A stretch of 64,000 bases of DNA from an uncultured Bacillaceae bacterium (GTDB lineage Bacteria; Bacillota; Bacilli; Bacillales; Cytobacillaceae): positions 58,599 to 122,598 of the forward strand of contig CALKIU010000069.1 of the NCBI GenBank assembly GCA_937995745.1, read 5' to 3'. Each line of letters opens with the position of its first letter. Within the stretch, counting starts at the first letter, position 1. The notes below the pieces were generated by a model. The model was not told where the DNA came from. It saw nothing but the letters and a program-made list of their open reading frames with translations, and searched no databases. The position numbers and the translations under genes are program-made. This document shows positions 17,312-26,738 of the stretch, one piece after another.

Positions 17312-17857
17312 GTGAAAAAATCGGGACATTCCACTGCAGTTACCTTTTTTACCTTCCTGGCCCTCCTGACCGTCATCGGGAGTTTCGTTTGTTGGGACAC
17401 GCAAGCGGAAGCGGTTGATAAAAAGAAAACGAAACCGGCTCCCGTGACGATGAAAGTCATTTTGGAAAGAAAATATTTGGACGGGGAGATCAGCCAGGAA
17501 ACATTCGAGGAAACCGTCATTTCATTCGAGGATTTTTGGAAGAAGTACAGCGGCTGGCAGCTTGTGGACCTGGATTTCAACAAGGTTGTGTTCAGGGAAG
17601 AAGTGGATGATATTTCCCCTTTGCTGAAAGCTAACGGTTATTTTGGTATTGCCGCCGACGGCACATTGTCGATTTTCAACGGAAAGCCGGATGAAGCCAA
17701 TGTGATTCAATCCTTTTACCAGCTGGACGTGGGCAAACTGGAAAGCGCAAAACATGCGGAATTAAAGAAAGGCATTCCGGTCAGAAACAAGGAACAATTT
17801 GTAAAAGTATTGGAAACTTTTAAGACCTATACATTTCCGGAATCGAAAAAAGAATAA
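17312..17857 (+). CDS. bofC: Intercompartmental signalling factor BofC
   Basis: The 181-aa protein has an N-terminal signal/membrane segment (about 8-30) and the BofC domains. BofC is a forespore protein that restrains SpoIVB signalling and so times pro-sigma-K processing by SpoIVFB, encoded at the start of this window. The GTG at 17312 has GGAGGTGAC at the right spacing. The upstream in-frame ATG at 17246 has none. Confidence 0.88.
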   Translation: MKKSGHSTAVTFFTFLALLTVIGSFVCWDTQAEAVDKKKTKPAPVTMKVILERKYLDGEISQETFEETVISFEDFWKKYSGWQLVDLDFNKVVFREEVDDISPLLKANGYFGIAADGTLSIFNGKPDEANVIQSFYQLDVGKLESAKHAELKKGIPVRNKEQFVKVLETFKTYTFPESKKE

Positions 17858-17881
17858 GAAGGCCGGTACGGCGATAATCCT

Positions 17882-17925
17882 GCAAGTGTGCCATTTAAAA
17901 CGGTGTCCGCCACTTGCTTTTTTGT
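17882..17925 (+). terminator. Terminator after bofC
   Basis: GCAAGTG at 17882-17888 pairs with CACTTGC at 17911-17917, followed by TTTTTTG. Confidence 0.8.
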
Positions 17926-18287
17926 TTTCAGAAAGACAGTCCACGGAGAAAAATGTCCGCTTCTGGCCGTTTGGGAAAACACTTCGGAATAAAGACAATG
18001 GTTTTTGTTTACTCTCTCTCGCCGTCTCCTTGTTTCCACCGCAATGGTCCCCTCCCTTGACATGCATTTTCTTCATACAGGGCGTCATGTACGCCTGTTT
18101 TTTGTCCGCATTGCTTTTGTCAAAATGATATAACACTTTCTCTTTTAAAGTTTGGTTGCAGTGCTGTTCAATTGTTTGGTTTTTTAGCCGTCTTATCTCT
18201 AACGCTTCCCGCCGCCGGTGGCAAAACCGAAAGCCTCCTCCGTTACGCCCATTTTTTTCAACACTGTTGCGGGTAATATGGTACAAT
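17926..18287. other. Intergenic region between bofC and ruvA, with ruvA promoter
   Basis: No convincing gene is seen. The long minus-strand reading frame here runs into bofC and lacks family features. At its end TCAACA (18258-18263) and TACAAT (18282-18287), 18 bp apart, are a plausible sigma-A promoter for ruvA. B. subtilis carries csbX in this interval; it is absent here. Confidence 0.6.
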
Positions 18288-18312
18288 GAAGTACAGCAAA
18301 AGAGAGAGGCGG

Positions 18313-18930
18313 ATGTCATTGTTTGACTTTATTCAAGGGAAAGTGGACTATGTCTGTCCGGAATATATTGTCATTGAAAATCAAGGGATCGGCTATCAAA
18401 TTATCACCCCCAATCCGTTTGTTTATGCCGGCAAACTCCATACGGAGGTAAAAGTGTACATATACCACTATATGCGCGCGGAAATGATGGCTTTGTACGG
18501 TTTTTCATCGCGCGCAGAGAAAATGATGTTCGAAAAGCTGCTAACCGTATCCGGCATCGGTCCTAAAGGTGCATTGGGCATATTGTCTGCCGGAAGTCCG
18601 GAACAAATCGTCCAGGCGATTGAAAATGAAGATGAGGCTTTTTTGCGCAGATTCCCCGGTGTTGGAAAAAAAACCGCCCGGCAAATGATTTTGGATTTAA
18701 AAGGAAAGTTAAAAGATGTGATTGCGGGAATATCCCCGGAAAAATGGCAAGTCGCCGCGGCGGAAACAGTTGCAGGCGGAAATGACCGGGAGCTTGAGGA
18801 AGCGCTCCTCGCTTTGAAAACGCTTGGTTACACGGACAAAGAAATTCACACTGTCCTTCCCGAATTGAAAAAAGAGCAAATGACAACGGAACAATATATT
18901 AAAAAAGCGCTTCGCACCCTTGCGAAATAG
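18313..18930 (+). CDS. ruvA: Holliday junction branch migration protein RuvA
   Basis: The 205-aa DNA-binding subunit has an N-terminal OB fold, two helix-hairpin-helix motifs (LLTVSGIGPKGALGIL and FPGVGKKTARQMILDLKGK) and a C-terminal RuvB-binding domain. The ATG at 18313 was chosen because a promoter -10 box lies at 18282-18287, which rules out the upstream ATG at 18286. A TTG at 18319 has better spacing from GAGAGG and is an alternative. Confidence 0.95.
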   Translation: MSLFDFIQGKVDYVCPEYIVIENQGIGYQIITPNPFVYAGKLHTEVKVYIYHYMRAEMMALYGFSSRAEKMMFEKLLTVSGIGPKGALGILSAGSPEQIVQAIENEDEAFLRRFPGVGKKTARQMILDLKGKLKDVIAGISPEKWQVAAAETVAGGNDRELEEALLALKTLGYTDKEIHTVLPELKKEQMTTEQYIKKALRTLAK

Positions 18931-19093
18931 CTTAAAAGCTATCGTTTCTTTTTGCCCGCCCCGAAATCCCATATACCGGGGAGCAGTTTTCGCCGCACGC
19001 CGAATAAAGGAATGGCTCAAAGTCATGAAAAGCGGTCCGCAGTAACGACTGCTGTTTGGGATACGGGAGGAAATATCAGGAGGTGATAGGGAA

Positions 19094-20092
19094 ATGGATG
19101 AACGAATTGTTTCTGCTGAGGCGGACGGTCAGGATCTTTCATTCGAATGGAGTTTGCGGCCGCAAACATTAAAGGAATATATCGGCCAGGAAAAGTTAAA
19201 GGACAATCTCGCGGTTTTTATTGAAGCGGCCAAAATGCGGGCCGAACCGCTTGACCATGTGCTCCTCTACGGTCCTCCCGGGTTGGGAAAAACGACTCTC
19301 GCCGGAATTATCGCCAATGAAATGGGCGTCAACATCCGGACGACTTCCGGACCGGCCATTGAACGTCCCGGCGATTTGGCGGCCATTTTGACGGCTCTTC
19401 AACCGGGCGATGTGTTATTTATTGATGAGATTCACCGTCTCCACCGCTCTGTTGAGGAAGTGTTGTATCCGGCAATGGAAGATTTTGTTCTTGACATCGT
19501 TGTCGGAAAGGGGCCGGACGCCAGATCCATCCGCGTTGAACTTCCGCCCTTCACCCTTGTCGGCGCGACCACAAGGGCAGGGTTGCTTTCCGCTCCTTTG
19601 CGGGACCGTTTTGGTGTAATCAGCCGGCTTGAGTTTTACAATGTGGAAGAATTGACGAAAATTGTGCTGCGGGCGGCTGACATTTATGATACGGAAATTG
19701 AAGAAGAGGCGGCGGCCGAAATTGCGAAACGTTCACGGGGAACACCCCGGATCGCCAACCGTTTGTTAAGAAGGGTGAGGGACTTCGCCCAAGTGCGGGG
19801 GAACGGCCGGATTGATTTGCTTTTTGCCGAGGAAACACTGGAATTATTACAAGTTGATCGTTTAGGGCTGGATCATATTGACCATAAATTATTAAAGGGG
19901 ATTATAGAAAAATTCCATGGCGGCCCCGTCGGTCTGGAAACGATCGCGGCGACGATCGGCGAGGAAGCGCAAACGATTGAAGATGTGTACGAACCTTATT
20001 TGCTTCAAATCGGGTTTTTGCAAAGGACGCCGCGGGGAAGGGTCGTTACGGAAGCGGTTTACCGTCATTTTCAGATGGAGGTGCCTGAATGA
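19094..20092 (+). CDS. ruvB: Holliday junction branch migration helicase RuvB
   Basis: The 332-aa AAA+ motor has Walker A GPPGLGKTT, Walker B DEIHRL, sensor GATTRAG and a C-terminal winged helix (LQRTPRGRVVTEAVYRHF). It forms the RuvAB branch-migration complex with the adjacent RuvA. The ATG is preceded by CAGGAGGTGATAGGG. It overlaps the next gene by ATGA. Confidence 0.97.
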   Translation: MDERIVSAEADGQDLSFEWSLRPQTLKEYIGQEKLKDNLAVFIEAAKMRAEPLDHVLLYGPPGLGKTTLAGIIANEMGVNIRTTSGPAIERPGDLAAILTALQPGDVLFIDEIHRLHRSVEEVLYPAMEDFVLDIVVGKGPDARSIRVELPPFTLVGATTRAGLLSAPLRDRFGVISRLEFYNVEELTKIVLRAADIYDTEIEEEAAAEIAKRSRGTPRIANRLLRRVRDFAQVRGNGRIDLLFAEETLELLQVDRLGLDHIDHKLLKGIIEKFHGGPVGLETIAATIGEEAQTIEDVYEPYLLQIGFLQRTPRGRVVTEAVYRHFQMEVPE

Positions 20093-20295
20093 CAGGGATT
20101 CCGAAATTCCTCATGATAACCGGTGCGATCATCTTCATCATCGGTTTTCTCATGCAGTTTATCCATCTTGGGAGGCTTCCAGGTGATATCGTTATTAAAA
20201 AGGGAAATTTCACTTTTTATTTTCCCATCGTTACGTCCATTTTAATCAGCGTGCTTTTGACTCTCATTTTTTATTTCATCGGCAGAATCCGTTAA
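20089..20295 (+). CDS. DUF2905 small membrane protein
   Basis: The 68-aa protein has two hydrophobic segments (about 8-24 and 44-64) around a LGRLPGDIVIKKGNFTFYFP core, the DUF2905 signature. It overlaps ruvB through ATGA and is probably translationally coupled. Function unknown; its conserved link with ruvB and queA is the only clue. Confidence 0.88.
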   Translation: MTGIPKFLMITGAIIFIIGFLMQFIHLGRLPGDIVIKKGNFTFYFPIVTSILISVLLTLIFYFIGRIR

Positions 20296-20337
20296 AATAA
20301 TACTTGTTCACAGCATGCAACAGTGAGGGTGACGTTT

Positions 20338-21366
20338 TTGAAAACAGACTTGTTTGATTACCATTTGCCGGAGGAATTGATTGCCCAGACGCCCTTGAAA
20401 GACAGGGCAAGCAGCAGGTTGATGGTACTGGACAGGAAGAGCGGAAACATCCGGCATGATGTCTTTAAAAATATTAAAAATTATCTCCGCAAAGGAGATT
20501 GCCTCGTTTTGAATGATACGAAAGTTCTTCCTGCCCGACTCTTCGGTATCAAAGAAGGGACCGGGGCAAAAGTGGAAGTCCTTCTACTGAAACAAAACAA
20601 TGGGGATATTTGGGAAACACTGATTAAACCGGCGAAACGGATTAAAAAAGGAACGACGATTTCTTTCGGGGAAGGGCTTTTAAAAGCTCGCTGCCTTGAA
20701 GAATTGGAACACGGCGGCCGTCTCCTCCAATTTGAATATGACGGGATTTTTTACGAAATTCTTGACCGGCTCGGTCAAATGCCGTTGCCTCCATACATAA
20801 AGACCCAGCTTGAAGACAAAGATCGCTATCAAACGGTTTACGCACGGGAAAGAGGTTCGGCGGCGGCTCCGACGGCGGGGCTGCATTTTACCGAAGATCT
20901 TCTTGAAGAAATACAAGCGATGGGTATTCATTTGGCCTATCTCACCCTCCATGTGGGACTGGGCACGTTCCGTCCTGTCACGGCGGAGGATGTGACCGAG
21001 CATGAAATGCACGCCGAGTTTTATCATATGTCTGAAAAGACGGCGCAGCTGCTTAATGAAGTGAGACGAAAAGGCGGAAGAATCATTTCCGTCGGAACGA
21101 CATCGACAAGGGCTTTGGAAACGATCGCCGGGCTGCACGACGGCAAGTTTGCCGCCGCGAGCGGCTGGACGGATATTTTCATCTATCCGGGCTATGATTT
21201 TAAAGCGATCAACGGTTTGATAACGAACTTCCATCTTCCGAAATCGACGCTGATCATGCTTGTCAGCGCCTTTGCGGGACGGGAACGGGTTCTCCGTGCT
21301 TATGAAACGGCCGTCAAAGAAAAGTACCGCTTTTTCAGTTTTGGAGATGCGATGCTCATCATTTAG
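20338..21366 (+). CDS. queA: S-adenosylmethionine:tRNA ribosyltransferase-isomerase
   Basis: The 342-aa enzyme transfers the ribosyl moiety of SAM to preQ1 in tRNA, giving epoxyqueuosine. Family motifs LPEELIAQTPL, VLNDTKVLPARL and AAPTAGLHFTE are present. The start is TTG at 20338, with GAGGGTG 7 bases before it; this gives the same length as the B. subtilis protein. It acts after Tgt, the next gene. Confidence 0.96.
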   Translation: MKTDLFDYHLPEELIAQTPLKDRASSRLMVLDRKSGNIRHDVFKNIKNYLRKGDCLVLNDTKVLPARLFGIKEGTGAKVEVLLLKQNNGDIWETLIKPAKRIKKGTTISFGEGLLKARCLEELEHGGRLLQFEYDGIFYEILDRLGQMPLPPYIKTQLEDKDRYQTVYARERGSAAAPTAGLHFTEDLLEEIQAMGIHLAYLTLHVGLGTFRPVTAEDVTEHEMHAEFYHMSEKTAQLLNEVRRKGGRIISVGTTSTRALETIAGLHDGKFAAASGWTDIFIYPGYDFKAINGLITNFHLPKSTLIMLVSAFAGRERVLRAYETAVKEKYRFFSFGDAMLII

Positions 21367-21395
21367 ATCAATGTCACAGGAGGTTCAACTGAAGA

Positions 21396-22535
21396 TTGTC
21401 TGCCATACGTTTTGAATTAATCAAGACTTGCAAGCAAACCGGCGCGCGGCTCGGGCGCCTTCATACGCCGCACGGCTCTTTTGAAACGCCCGTTTTCATG
21501 CCGGTGGGAACGTTGGCCACCGTGAAAGCCATGTCCCCGGAAGAACTAAAGGAGCTGGGTGCAGGAATTATTTTAAGCAACACGTATCATCTGTGGCTCC
21601 GCCCCGGTGAAGAAATTATCAAAGAGGCGGGCGGACTGCATCGTTTCATGAATTGGGACCGGGCGATTTTAACCGATTCGGGCGGTTTTCAAGTGTTCAG
21701 CCTGAGCGAGTTCCGGAAAATTGAAGAAGAAGGAGTCCATTTCCGCAATCATTTAAGCGGCGAAAAATTGTTTTTATCTCCTGAAAAGGCGATAGAAATT
21801 CAAAATATACTCGGTGCCGATATTATCATGGCTTTTGATGAATGTCCTCCTTATCCGGCTGAATATGACTACATGAAGCAATCCGTCGAACGGACTTCCC
21901 GCTGGGCGGAACGGTGTTTAAAAGCCCACAAACGCACCGGGGAACAGGCCTTGTTCGGGATTGTGCAAGGCGGGGAATATGAGGATTTGCGGAAAATCAG
22001 CGCCATGGACCTCGTTTCGTTGGATTTTCCCGGTTATGCGATCGGTGGGTTGTCCGTCGGGGAGCCAAAAGAGGTGATGAACCGGGTGCTGGAATTTACG
22101 ACGCCGCTTTTGCCTGCCGATAAACCCCGGTATTTGATGGGTGTCGGGTCTCCCGATTCATTGATTGATGGCGCCATCCGCGGAATTGACATGTTCGACT
22201 GTGTGCTGCCGACAAGAATTGCCCGCAACGGCACTTTAATGACGAGCCAGGGCCGACTGGTTGTAAGAAATGCCCAATACGCCAGGGATTTCCGGCCTGT
22301 CGATGAAAATTGCGACTGTTATACATGCAGAAATTACAGCCGCGCTTATTTGCGCCATTTGATCCATTGTAACGAAATATTCGGAATTCGACTTACAACT
22401 TATCATAATCTATATTTTTTGCTAAAATTAATGGAGCAAGTCAGACAAGCCATTCGTGAGGACAGACTTGGAGACTTTCGGGAGGAGTTTTTCGAGCGCT
22501 ATGGCTTCAATAAGCCGGATGCGAAAAATTTCTGA
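21396..22535 (+). CDS. tgt: Queuine/preQ1 tRNA-guanine transglycosylase
   Basis: The 379-aa enzyme swaps guanine 34 for preQ1 in GUN-anticodon tRNAs. It has LTDSGGFQVFSL with the catalytic aspartate, the PTRIARNG region, and the zinc site C-x-C-x2-C (CDCYTC) with a downstream His (HLIHCNE). The start is TTG 21396 with AGGAGG at 11 bases. With queA it gives the queuosine branch. Confidence 0.97.
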   Translation: MSAIRFELIKTCKQTGARLGRLHTPHGSFETPVFMPVGTLATVKAMSPEELKELGAGIILSNTYHLWLRPGEEIIKEAGGLHRFMNWDRAILTDSGGFQVFSLSEFRKIEEEGVHFRNHLSGEKLFLSPEKAIEIQNILGADIIMAFDECPPYPAEYDYMKQSVERTSRWAERCLKAHKRTGEQALFGIVQGGEYEDLRKISAMDLVSLDFPGYAIGGLSVGEPKEVMNRVLEFTTPLLPADKPRYLMGVGSPDSLIDGAIRGIDMFDCVLPTRIARNGTLMTSQGRLVVRNAQYARDFRPVDENCDCYTCRNYSRAYLRHLIHCNEIFGIRLTTYHNLYFLLKLMEQVRQAIREDRLGDFREEFFERYGFNKPDAKNF

Positions 22536-22683
22536 ACATCCCCCGTTGGGAAGTGCTCCGTATGACAAACTCCGTAAAGATTTTTTCTTGTTTGGGGAAA
22601 GTTGCGGAGAGCTGGGAGCAGCTTCACGAATTCATTGTGAATACTTTTAGCAGCCAAATTTTTTGCAGAGGAGGGAAAACAGG

Positions 22684-22947
22684 ATGGAGCAGTATATTTA
22701 TACGTTGTTGCCGCTGATTTTAATGTTTGTCCTTTTTTACTTCTTGCTCATCAGACCGCAGCAAAAGCGTCAAAGAGAAATTCAGCAAATGCAAAGCGCG
22801 CTGAAAAAGGGTGACAAAATCGTTACGATCGGCGGGCTCCACGGGATTGTGGATGCCGTTGACGAAGGAACGGTTGTCATCAAATGCGGCGACGGCACAC
22901 GTCTTACATATGATCGTTCCGCGGTAAGGGAAGTTATTAAGGACTGA
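22684..22947 (+). CDS. yajC: Preprotein translocase subunit YajC
   Basis: The 87-aa protein has one N-terminal membrane segment (about 4-22), the conserved LLIRPQQKRQRE motif and a small beta domain. YajC associates with SecDF, encoded downstream at 26739. The ATG has GAGGAGGG upstream. Tgt-yajC linkage is widespread. Confidence 0.95.
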   Translation: MEQYIYTLLPLILMFVLFYFLLIRPQQKRQREIQQMQSALKKGDKIVTIGGLHGIVDAVDEGTVVIKCGDGTRLTYDRSAVREVIKD

Positions 22948-22984
22948 GGCAAATGAGCCAATGTGTCCGCTTCTGACTGAAAAT

Positions 22985-23022
22985 AAGAGGATGCCCGTAA
23001 AATTGGGCTATCCTCTTTTTGT
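22985..23022 (+). terminator. Terminator after yajC
   Basis: AAGAGGATGCCC from 22985 pairs with GGGCTATCCTCTT ending at 23017 with one mismatch, then TTTTTG. Confidence 0.85.
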
Positions 23023-23132
23023 TTGAAAGACATTCCAAATCTTTGAAAGAACGCGAGAAACGGTCAAAGACTGAGGTTTGTGCCGGTTGGATTATGAAGC
23101 GGTCTTTTTTGGTTCGGAGTGAGGGCAGCCCC

Positions 23133-23495
23133 TTATGCGTTCCGCGTATTTGCGGCTGTGAAATTAACTCCGAAAATTCCGCCCATTGCGGCCGTCAATA
23201 TGCAGCAGGCGTGGTAAATAAGCTGTTTCAATGAAAACAGGCTGTCATAGCCAAGATATTGGTAAAGAAAAATAATGAGCGAATAGACAATGCCGGTCAG
23301 TCCACCGGCAAGCCATCCGTTCTGTTTGCTCTTGCCGCCGGATATGAAACCGCCCAAGAATATGGAGACAAAAGAAACGACGGTAATGATTATGTTCAAG
23401 GAAGATTCTTCAACAGAAGTGAAACGGAGAATAAGGGAAAAAATCGTGCTGCTGAGGACGGCCAATAAGAAAATGGTTAAAATTCCGTATAACAC
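23133..23495 (-). CDS. TIGR04086-like small membrane protein (YrzE-like)
   Basis: The 120-aa product is almost wholly hydrophobic, with four membrane segments, and matches the YrzE/TIGR04086 type found between yajC and yrbG in Bacillus. Function unknown. The annotated GTG at 23495 has no ribosome binding site. Upstream codons remain open for 12 more residues with no normal start. An ATG after a G-run (plus coordinates near 23531-23533) would join this frame if the run of five A after it had one base fewer; see findings. Confidence 0.75.
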   Translation of the reverse strand: MLYGILTIFLLAVLSSTIFSLILRFTSVEESSLNIIITVVSFVSIFLGGFISGGKSKQNGWLAGGLTGIVYSLIIFLYQYLGYDSLFSLKQLIYHACCILTAAMGGIFGVNFTAANTRNA

Positions 23496-23855
23496 CGCAC
23501 TTGCCAGGCTTCTTGATCCTTCTATTTTTCATCCCCCCATGATCAGCTTTCCCTGAAATGGCAACACTTCTCTTTTCCTCAACTGCAATCATCCTGTTTG
23601 TACATGCATATTCAAAATTTTTAAAAAAAGACGCAAATTCACGGAAAAATAAACAGACAGTCCGTTTTGACCCATGCCGCCGGGAGTTTGCAGTATATTT
23701 TCCGTCATCGCAAATGGCATGCCTTAAACAATTGTTATAAAGTTCGCCTCTTCTCCGCCCGTTGAACTGTTGTTTCAAATGGAAAGGTTCATGGGAAACC
23801 GTTGATGATGAAAATGTTATTCTTGCAAACAATAAACATGAGGGGAGGGAAGGGA

Positions 23856-24506
23856 ATGGAAGATATTTTTCAGGCAATCTTCCGGACGGTCGTCTTATAC
23901 GGAGTGATCATCCTGATTTTTCGCTTAATGGGAAAAAGGGAAATCGGCGAGTTGAGCATCATTGATATCGTTGTTTCGATCATGATGGCTGAATTGGCTG
24001 TCATTGCCATAGAAAGGCCGGAAGTTCCATTTGTTAATGCGCTCATTCCGATGTTCGTTCTCATGATTGTGCAAATTACTACGGCATATATCTCGTTAAA
24101 AAGCAAAAGATTCCGCGACTTACTTGAAGGGGAACCGGTTCTGATTATAAAAAACGGAAATATTGATGAAGAAGCGATGCGTAAGCAAAGATACAACTTC
24201 GACGATTTGATGCTGCAAATAAGGCAAAAAAACATTCGTGATTTGGCTGACGTGGAATTTGCCGTTTTAGAAAATTCGGGAAAATTGTCTGTTATCACCA
24301 AGGAGAAAGAGAAGGACAGTTTGATGGTGCCGCTCATTATGGATGGCATCATCCAAAAGGAGCATTTGAAAACAATCGGAAAGAATGAACAATGGTTAAA
24401 GGACAACCTTCGGCGGCTCGGGTACGGAGATATAAAAGCAATCTCCCTCTGCATCTGGCAAAATGGAAAATTTTTTGTTGATTTAAAAGATGAACAGAAA
24501 TCATAA
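23856..24506 (+). CDS. DUF421 membrane protein (YrbG-like)
   Basis: The 216-aa protein has three N-terminal membrane segments (about 5-85) followed by a soluble DUF421/YetF-type domain (LLEGEPVLIIKNGNIDEEAMRKQRYNFDDLMLQIRQK, in parts). The ATG at 23856 follows GAGGGAAGGG. The position matches B. subtilis yrbG. Function not established; related proteins are linked to spores and envelope stress. Confidence 0.88.
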   Translation: MEDIFQAIFRTVVLYGVIILIFRLMGKREIGELSIIDIVVSIMMAELAVIAIERPEVPFVNALIPMFVLMIVQITTAYISLKSKRFRDLLEGEPVLIIKNGNIDEEAMRKQRYNFDDLMLQIRQKNIRDLADVEFAVLENSGKLSVITKEKEKDSLMVPLIMDGIIQKEHLKTIGKNEQWLKDNLRRLGYGDIKAISLCIWQNGKFFVDLKDEQKS

Positions 24507-24541
24507 AGGGCCGGTTCCGGAGGGAACCGGCCCTTTTAGGC
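24505..24541. terminator. Terminator between yrbG-like gene and spoVB
   Basis: AAAGGGCCGGTTCC at 24505-24518 pairs perfectly with GGAACCGGCCCTTT from 24523 around a GGAG loop. The genes converge and the stem can serve both strands, though the T run is short. Confidence 0.8.
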
Positions 24542-24580
24542 CAAGCGGGCATTCATTTTTCTCATTGTTTGATTGAGGAC

Positions 24581-26143
24581 TTACCGGAAAGCGAAACGGG
24601 CCAAGAACCGGCCGATTTTCGGGATGCGCTCCAAGTCGCCTTTTCTGATTAAACCAAACGATAACAAGAGGAGCAAATATGTGAAAGAAATGGCGCCGGC
24701 GCCGATGAAAAGGGTTTCTGCAGGTTTGCCGTCCATCCATAAATGTTGAAGGAGAAACAAGCCCGGCAAAGCGGAGATTCCCATCGCTGCCAAAGCTTTT
24801 AAGCAGTCTTTTATGACAAACGAGAAAGATATCTTTTTCAAAACAGACGCAAAATGAAGCAAGGTGACGAGCACCGTGCCGGCCACAATGCCCAAAGCAG
24901 CCCCGTTGATTCCGAAGGCCGGCTGGCTTGCCAGGGAGAAAATAACGGCCAGTTTTACGAACGAACCGATAAAGCTGTTGATCATCGCCGTTTTTGCCAA
25001 ATCCATCGCCTGAAGTGTTGCTTGCAGTGGTCCTTGGAAGTAGTAAAATAAAAAGAAAGGCGCCATCATCTTGATAAAGCCCGCTCCGTTTTCCGAACCG
25101 TACATAACAATCATCAAAGGTTCCGCCAGTACATATAAAAGGACAACAGCGAGCCCCCCGGTTAAAAATACAAATTTCAACGCCTGCTGAAGCCGGAATT
25201 CGATCAGGGCCAGATTCTTTTTTGAATGGGCTTCGCTGATAGCTGGAACGAGAGAAGTAGACAAGGATTGTGTAATAAAAGAAGGCAGCATAAGGAGCGG
25301 CAAGGCAAAGCCCGTCAGCGAGCCGTACAGTTTTGTTGCCGTGCCCGCACCGATTCCCGCCAGGGCCAGGCTGTGGGAAACAACAATCGGTTCCAAAAAC
25401 CAGGTCAGATTGCCGATCAGCCTGCTGCCAAGCGTGGGAAGGCCAATGCTCATCAGTTCTTGAAAAGTCTTTTTTCCTTTCACAATTTGCCGGAAAAAAT
25501 TTTTTCTGACGCGGAATTTTTTCTTTATTTCAAATGATATGAACAGGTAAATGAAGGAAGCCAATTCTCCCAGGACCGATGCAAGCATCGCTCCCGCGGC
25601 CGCATATTCTATCCCGTAAGGCAGCAGCCATTTTGTCAGAACGGCAATGAACCCAATACGGACAATTTGTTCCAAAATTTGTGAGACGGCCGCCGGTTTC
25701 ATGTTTTGCCTTCCTTGAAAGTAGCCGCGTAAAACGGATGACAAGGCGACAATCGGCACGATCGGCGCGATGGCCAAAAGAGGCCATTTCGTGCGGGCAT
25801 CGGTAAACAGCGTTTCCGCCAAGTAAGGGGTCAGGAGAAACAGGACGGGAGTCAGCAGGACGGAAAGGATAAACGTAGTTAAAAGAGACACGGCGAGTAT
25901 TTTTTTTATTTTATGAAAGTCACCCTTTGCTTCCGCTTCGGCGACCCTCTTGGAAATGGCGACCGGAAGGCCCAATTGGGTGATGGCGACAACAAGCATC
26001 AGAGTCGGAAAAGCCATCATATAAAGACCCACGCCTTCTTCGCCGATAAAACGGGCGATGACAATCCGGTTGACAAAGCCAAGAATGCGGATGATCAAGC
26101 CGGCTACGAGTAGGATGAGCGTGCCTTTTAAAAACTTTGACAT
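24581..26143 (-). CDS. spoVB: Stage V sporulation protein B (MOP-family flippase)
   Basis: The 520-aa polytopic protein of the polysaccharide/lipid exporter superfamily has about 14 hydrophobic segments. SpoVB is needed for cortex synthesis, probably by flipping lipid-linked peptidoglycan precursor. Conserved features include GEEGVGLYMMAFP and LRGYFQGRQNMKP. A GGGGAG site lies 4 bases before the ATG. It sits between yrbG-like and comN as in B. subtilis. Confidence 0.93.
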   Translation of the reverse strand: MSKFLKGTLILLVAGLIIRILGFVNRIVIARFIGEEGVGLYMMAFPTLMLVVAITQLGLPVAISKRVAEAEAKGDFHKIKKILAVSLLTTFILSVLLTPVLFLLTPYLAETLFTDARTKWPLLAIAPIVPIVALSSVLRGYFQGRQNMKPAAVSQILEQIVRIGFIAVLTKWLLPYGIEYAAAGAMLASVLGELASFIYLFISFEIKKKFRVRKNFFRQIVKGKKTFQELMSIGLPTLGSRLIGNLTWFLEPIVVSHSLALAGIGAGTATKLYGSLTGFALPLLMLPSFITQSLSTSLVPAISEAHSKKNLALIEFRLQQALKFVFLTGGLAVVLLYVLAEPLMIVMYGSENGAGFIKMMAPFFLFYYFQGPLQATLQAMDLAKTAMINSFIGSFVKLAVIFSLASQPAFGINGAALGIVAGTVLVTLLHFASVLKKISFSFVIKDCLKALAAMGISALPGLFLLQHLWMDGKPAETLFIGAGAISFTYLLLLLSFGLIRKGDLERIPKIGRFLARFAFR

Positions 26144-26336
26144 CTTGCTCCCCGCCTTCTCAAATGAGTTGGATTAATATACAATTAACTATATGCGAGA
26201 TTGCGGACAAAGAATGACAAGCATTTTCACAGATTCGTCCGCGGTGCGGATTGAAGGGAAAATTTTTTTGCGGAGACCGTTCTAAAGCCGGTTACCGGCG
26301 GCAAACCGGCGCAAGTATCGAGGGAGGCGAGTGAAG

Positions 26337-26636
26337 ATGAGTTTCAGCCGTTTGATTGATCAGTATCGTTCGGAAGTGGAACCTGCGTTGACCAGCAAAG
26401 TGGAAGAGTTACAGTTGTTGGGGTATGAAACGATCACGGAAGACGATATTTGGGTGTATCTAAAAAACAAAAAATGGAAAAAACAAAAACATCAGCCCAG
26501 GCTTCATGAAATTGTGGCCGACATTTTGAAGGTTAGTGCCGGTGAATTTATGAATTATGTGACAATGGAAACGATTAAACAAGAAGCCGTATTTGATTTT
26601 TCCGATGAGGAATTGCGGAAAGAATTGTTGAAATAG
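26337..26636 (+). CDS. comN: Post-transcriptional regulator ComN
   Basis: The 99-aa protein (YrzD family) starts MSFSRLIDQYRSEVEPALTSKVEE. In B. subtilis ComN promotes accumulation of the comE late-competence mRNA. ATG 26337 has GGAGG 9 bases upstream; a GTG at 26331 is too close to it. Its place between spoVB and secDF is conserved. Whether this organism is competent cannot be told from the window. Confidence 0.85.
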   Translation: MSFSRLIDQYRSEVEPALTSKVEELQLLGYETITEDDIWVYLKNKKWKKQKHQPRLHEIVADILKVSAGEFMNYVTMETIKQEAVFDFSDEELRKELLK

Positions 26637-26738
26637 AGGACTCACAGTCAACTCTTAACCGGTCCCGGCGGCCGGGCCTTTCGGGGAGGACGGAGGCAGC
26701 CACTTGTCCGGTTTTACATAAAGGAGGATTTTTACATA

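Noticed and set aside
17762..18319. 185-codon minus-strand frame over the bofC end and ruvA promoter
   Set aside because: It runs through the bofC coding end, a terminator and a promoter, has odd Cys/His/Lys composition, and matches no family I know.
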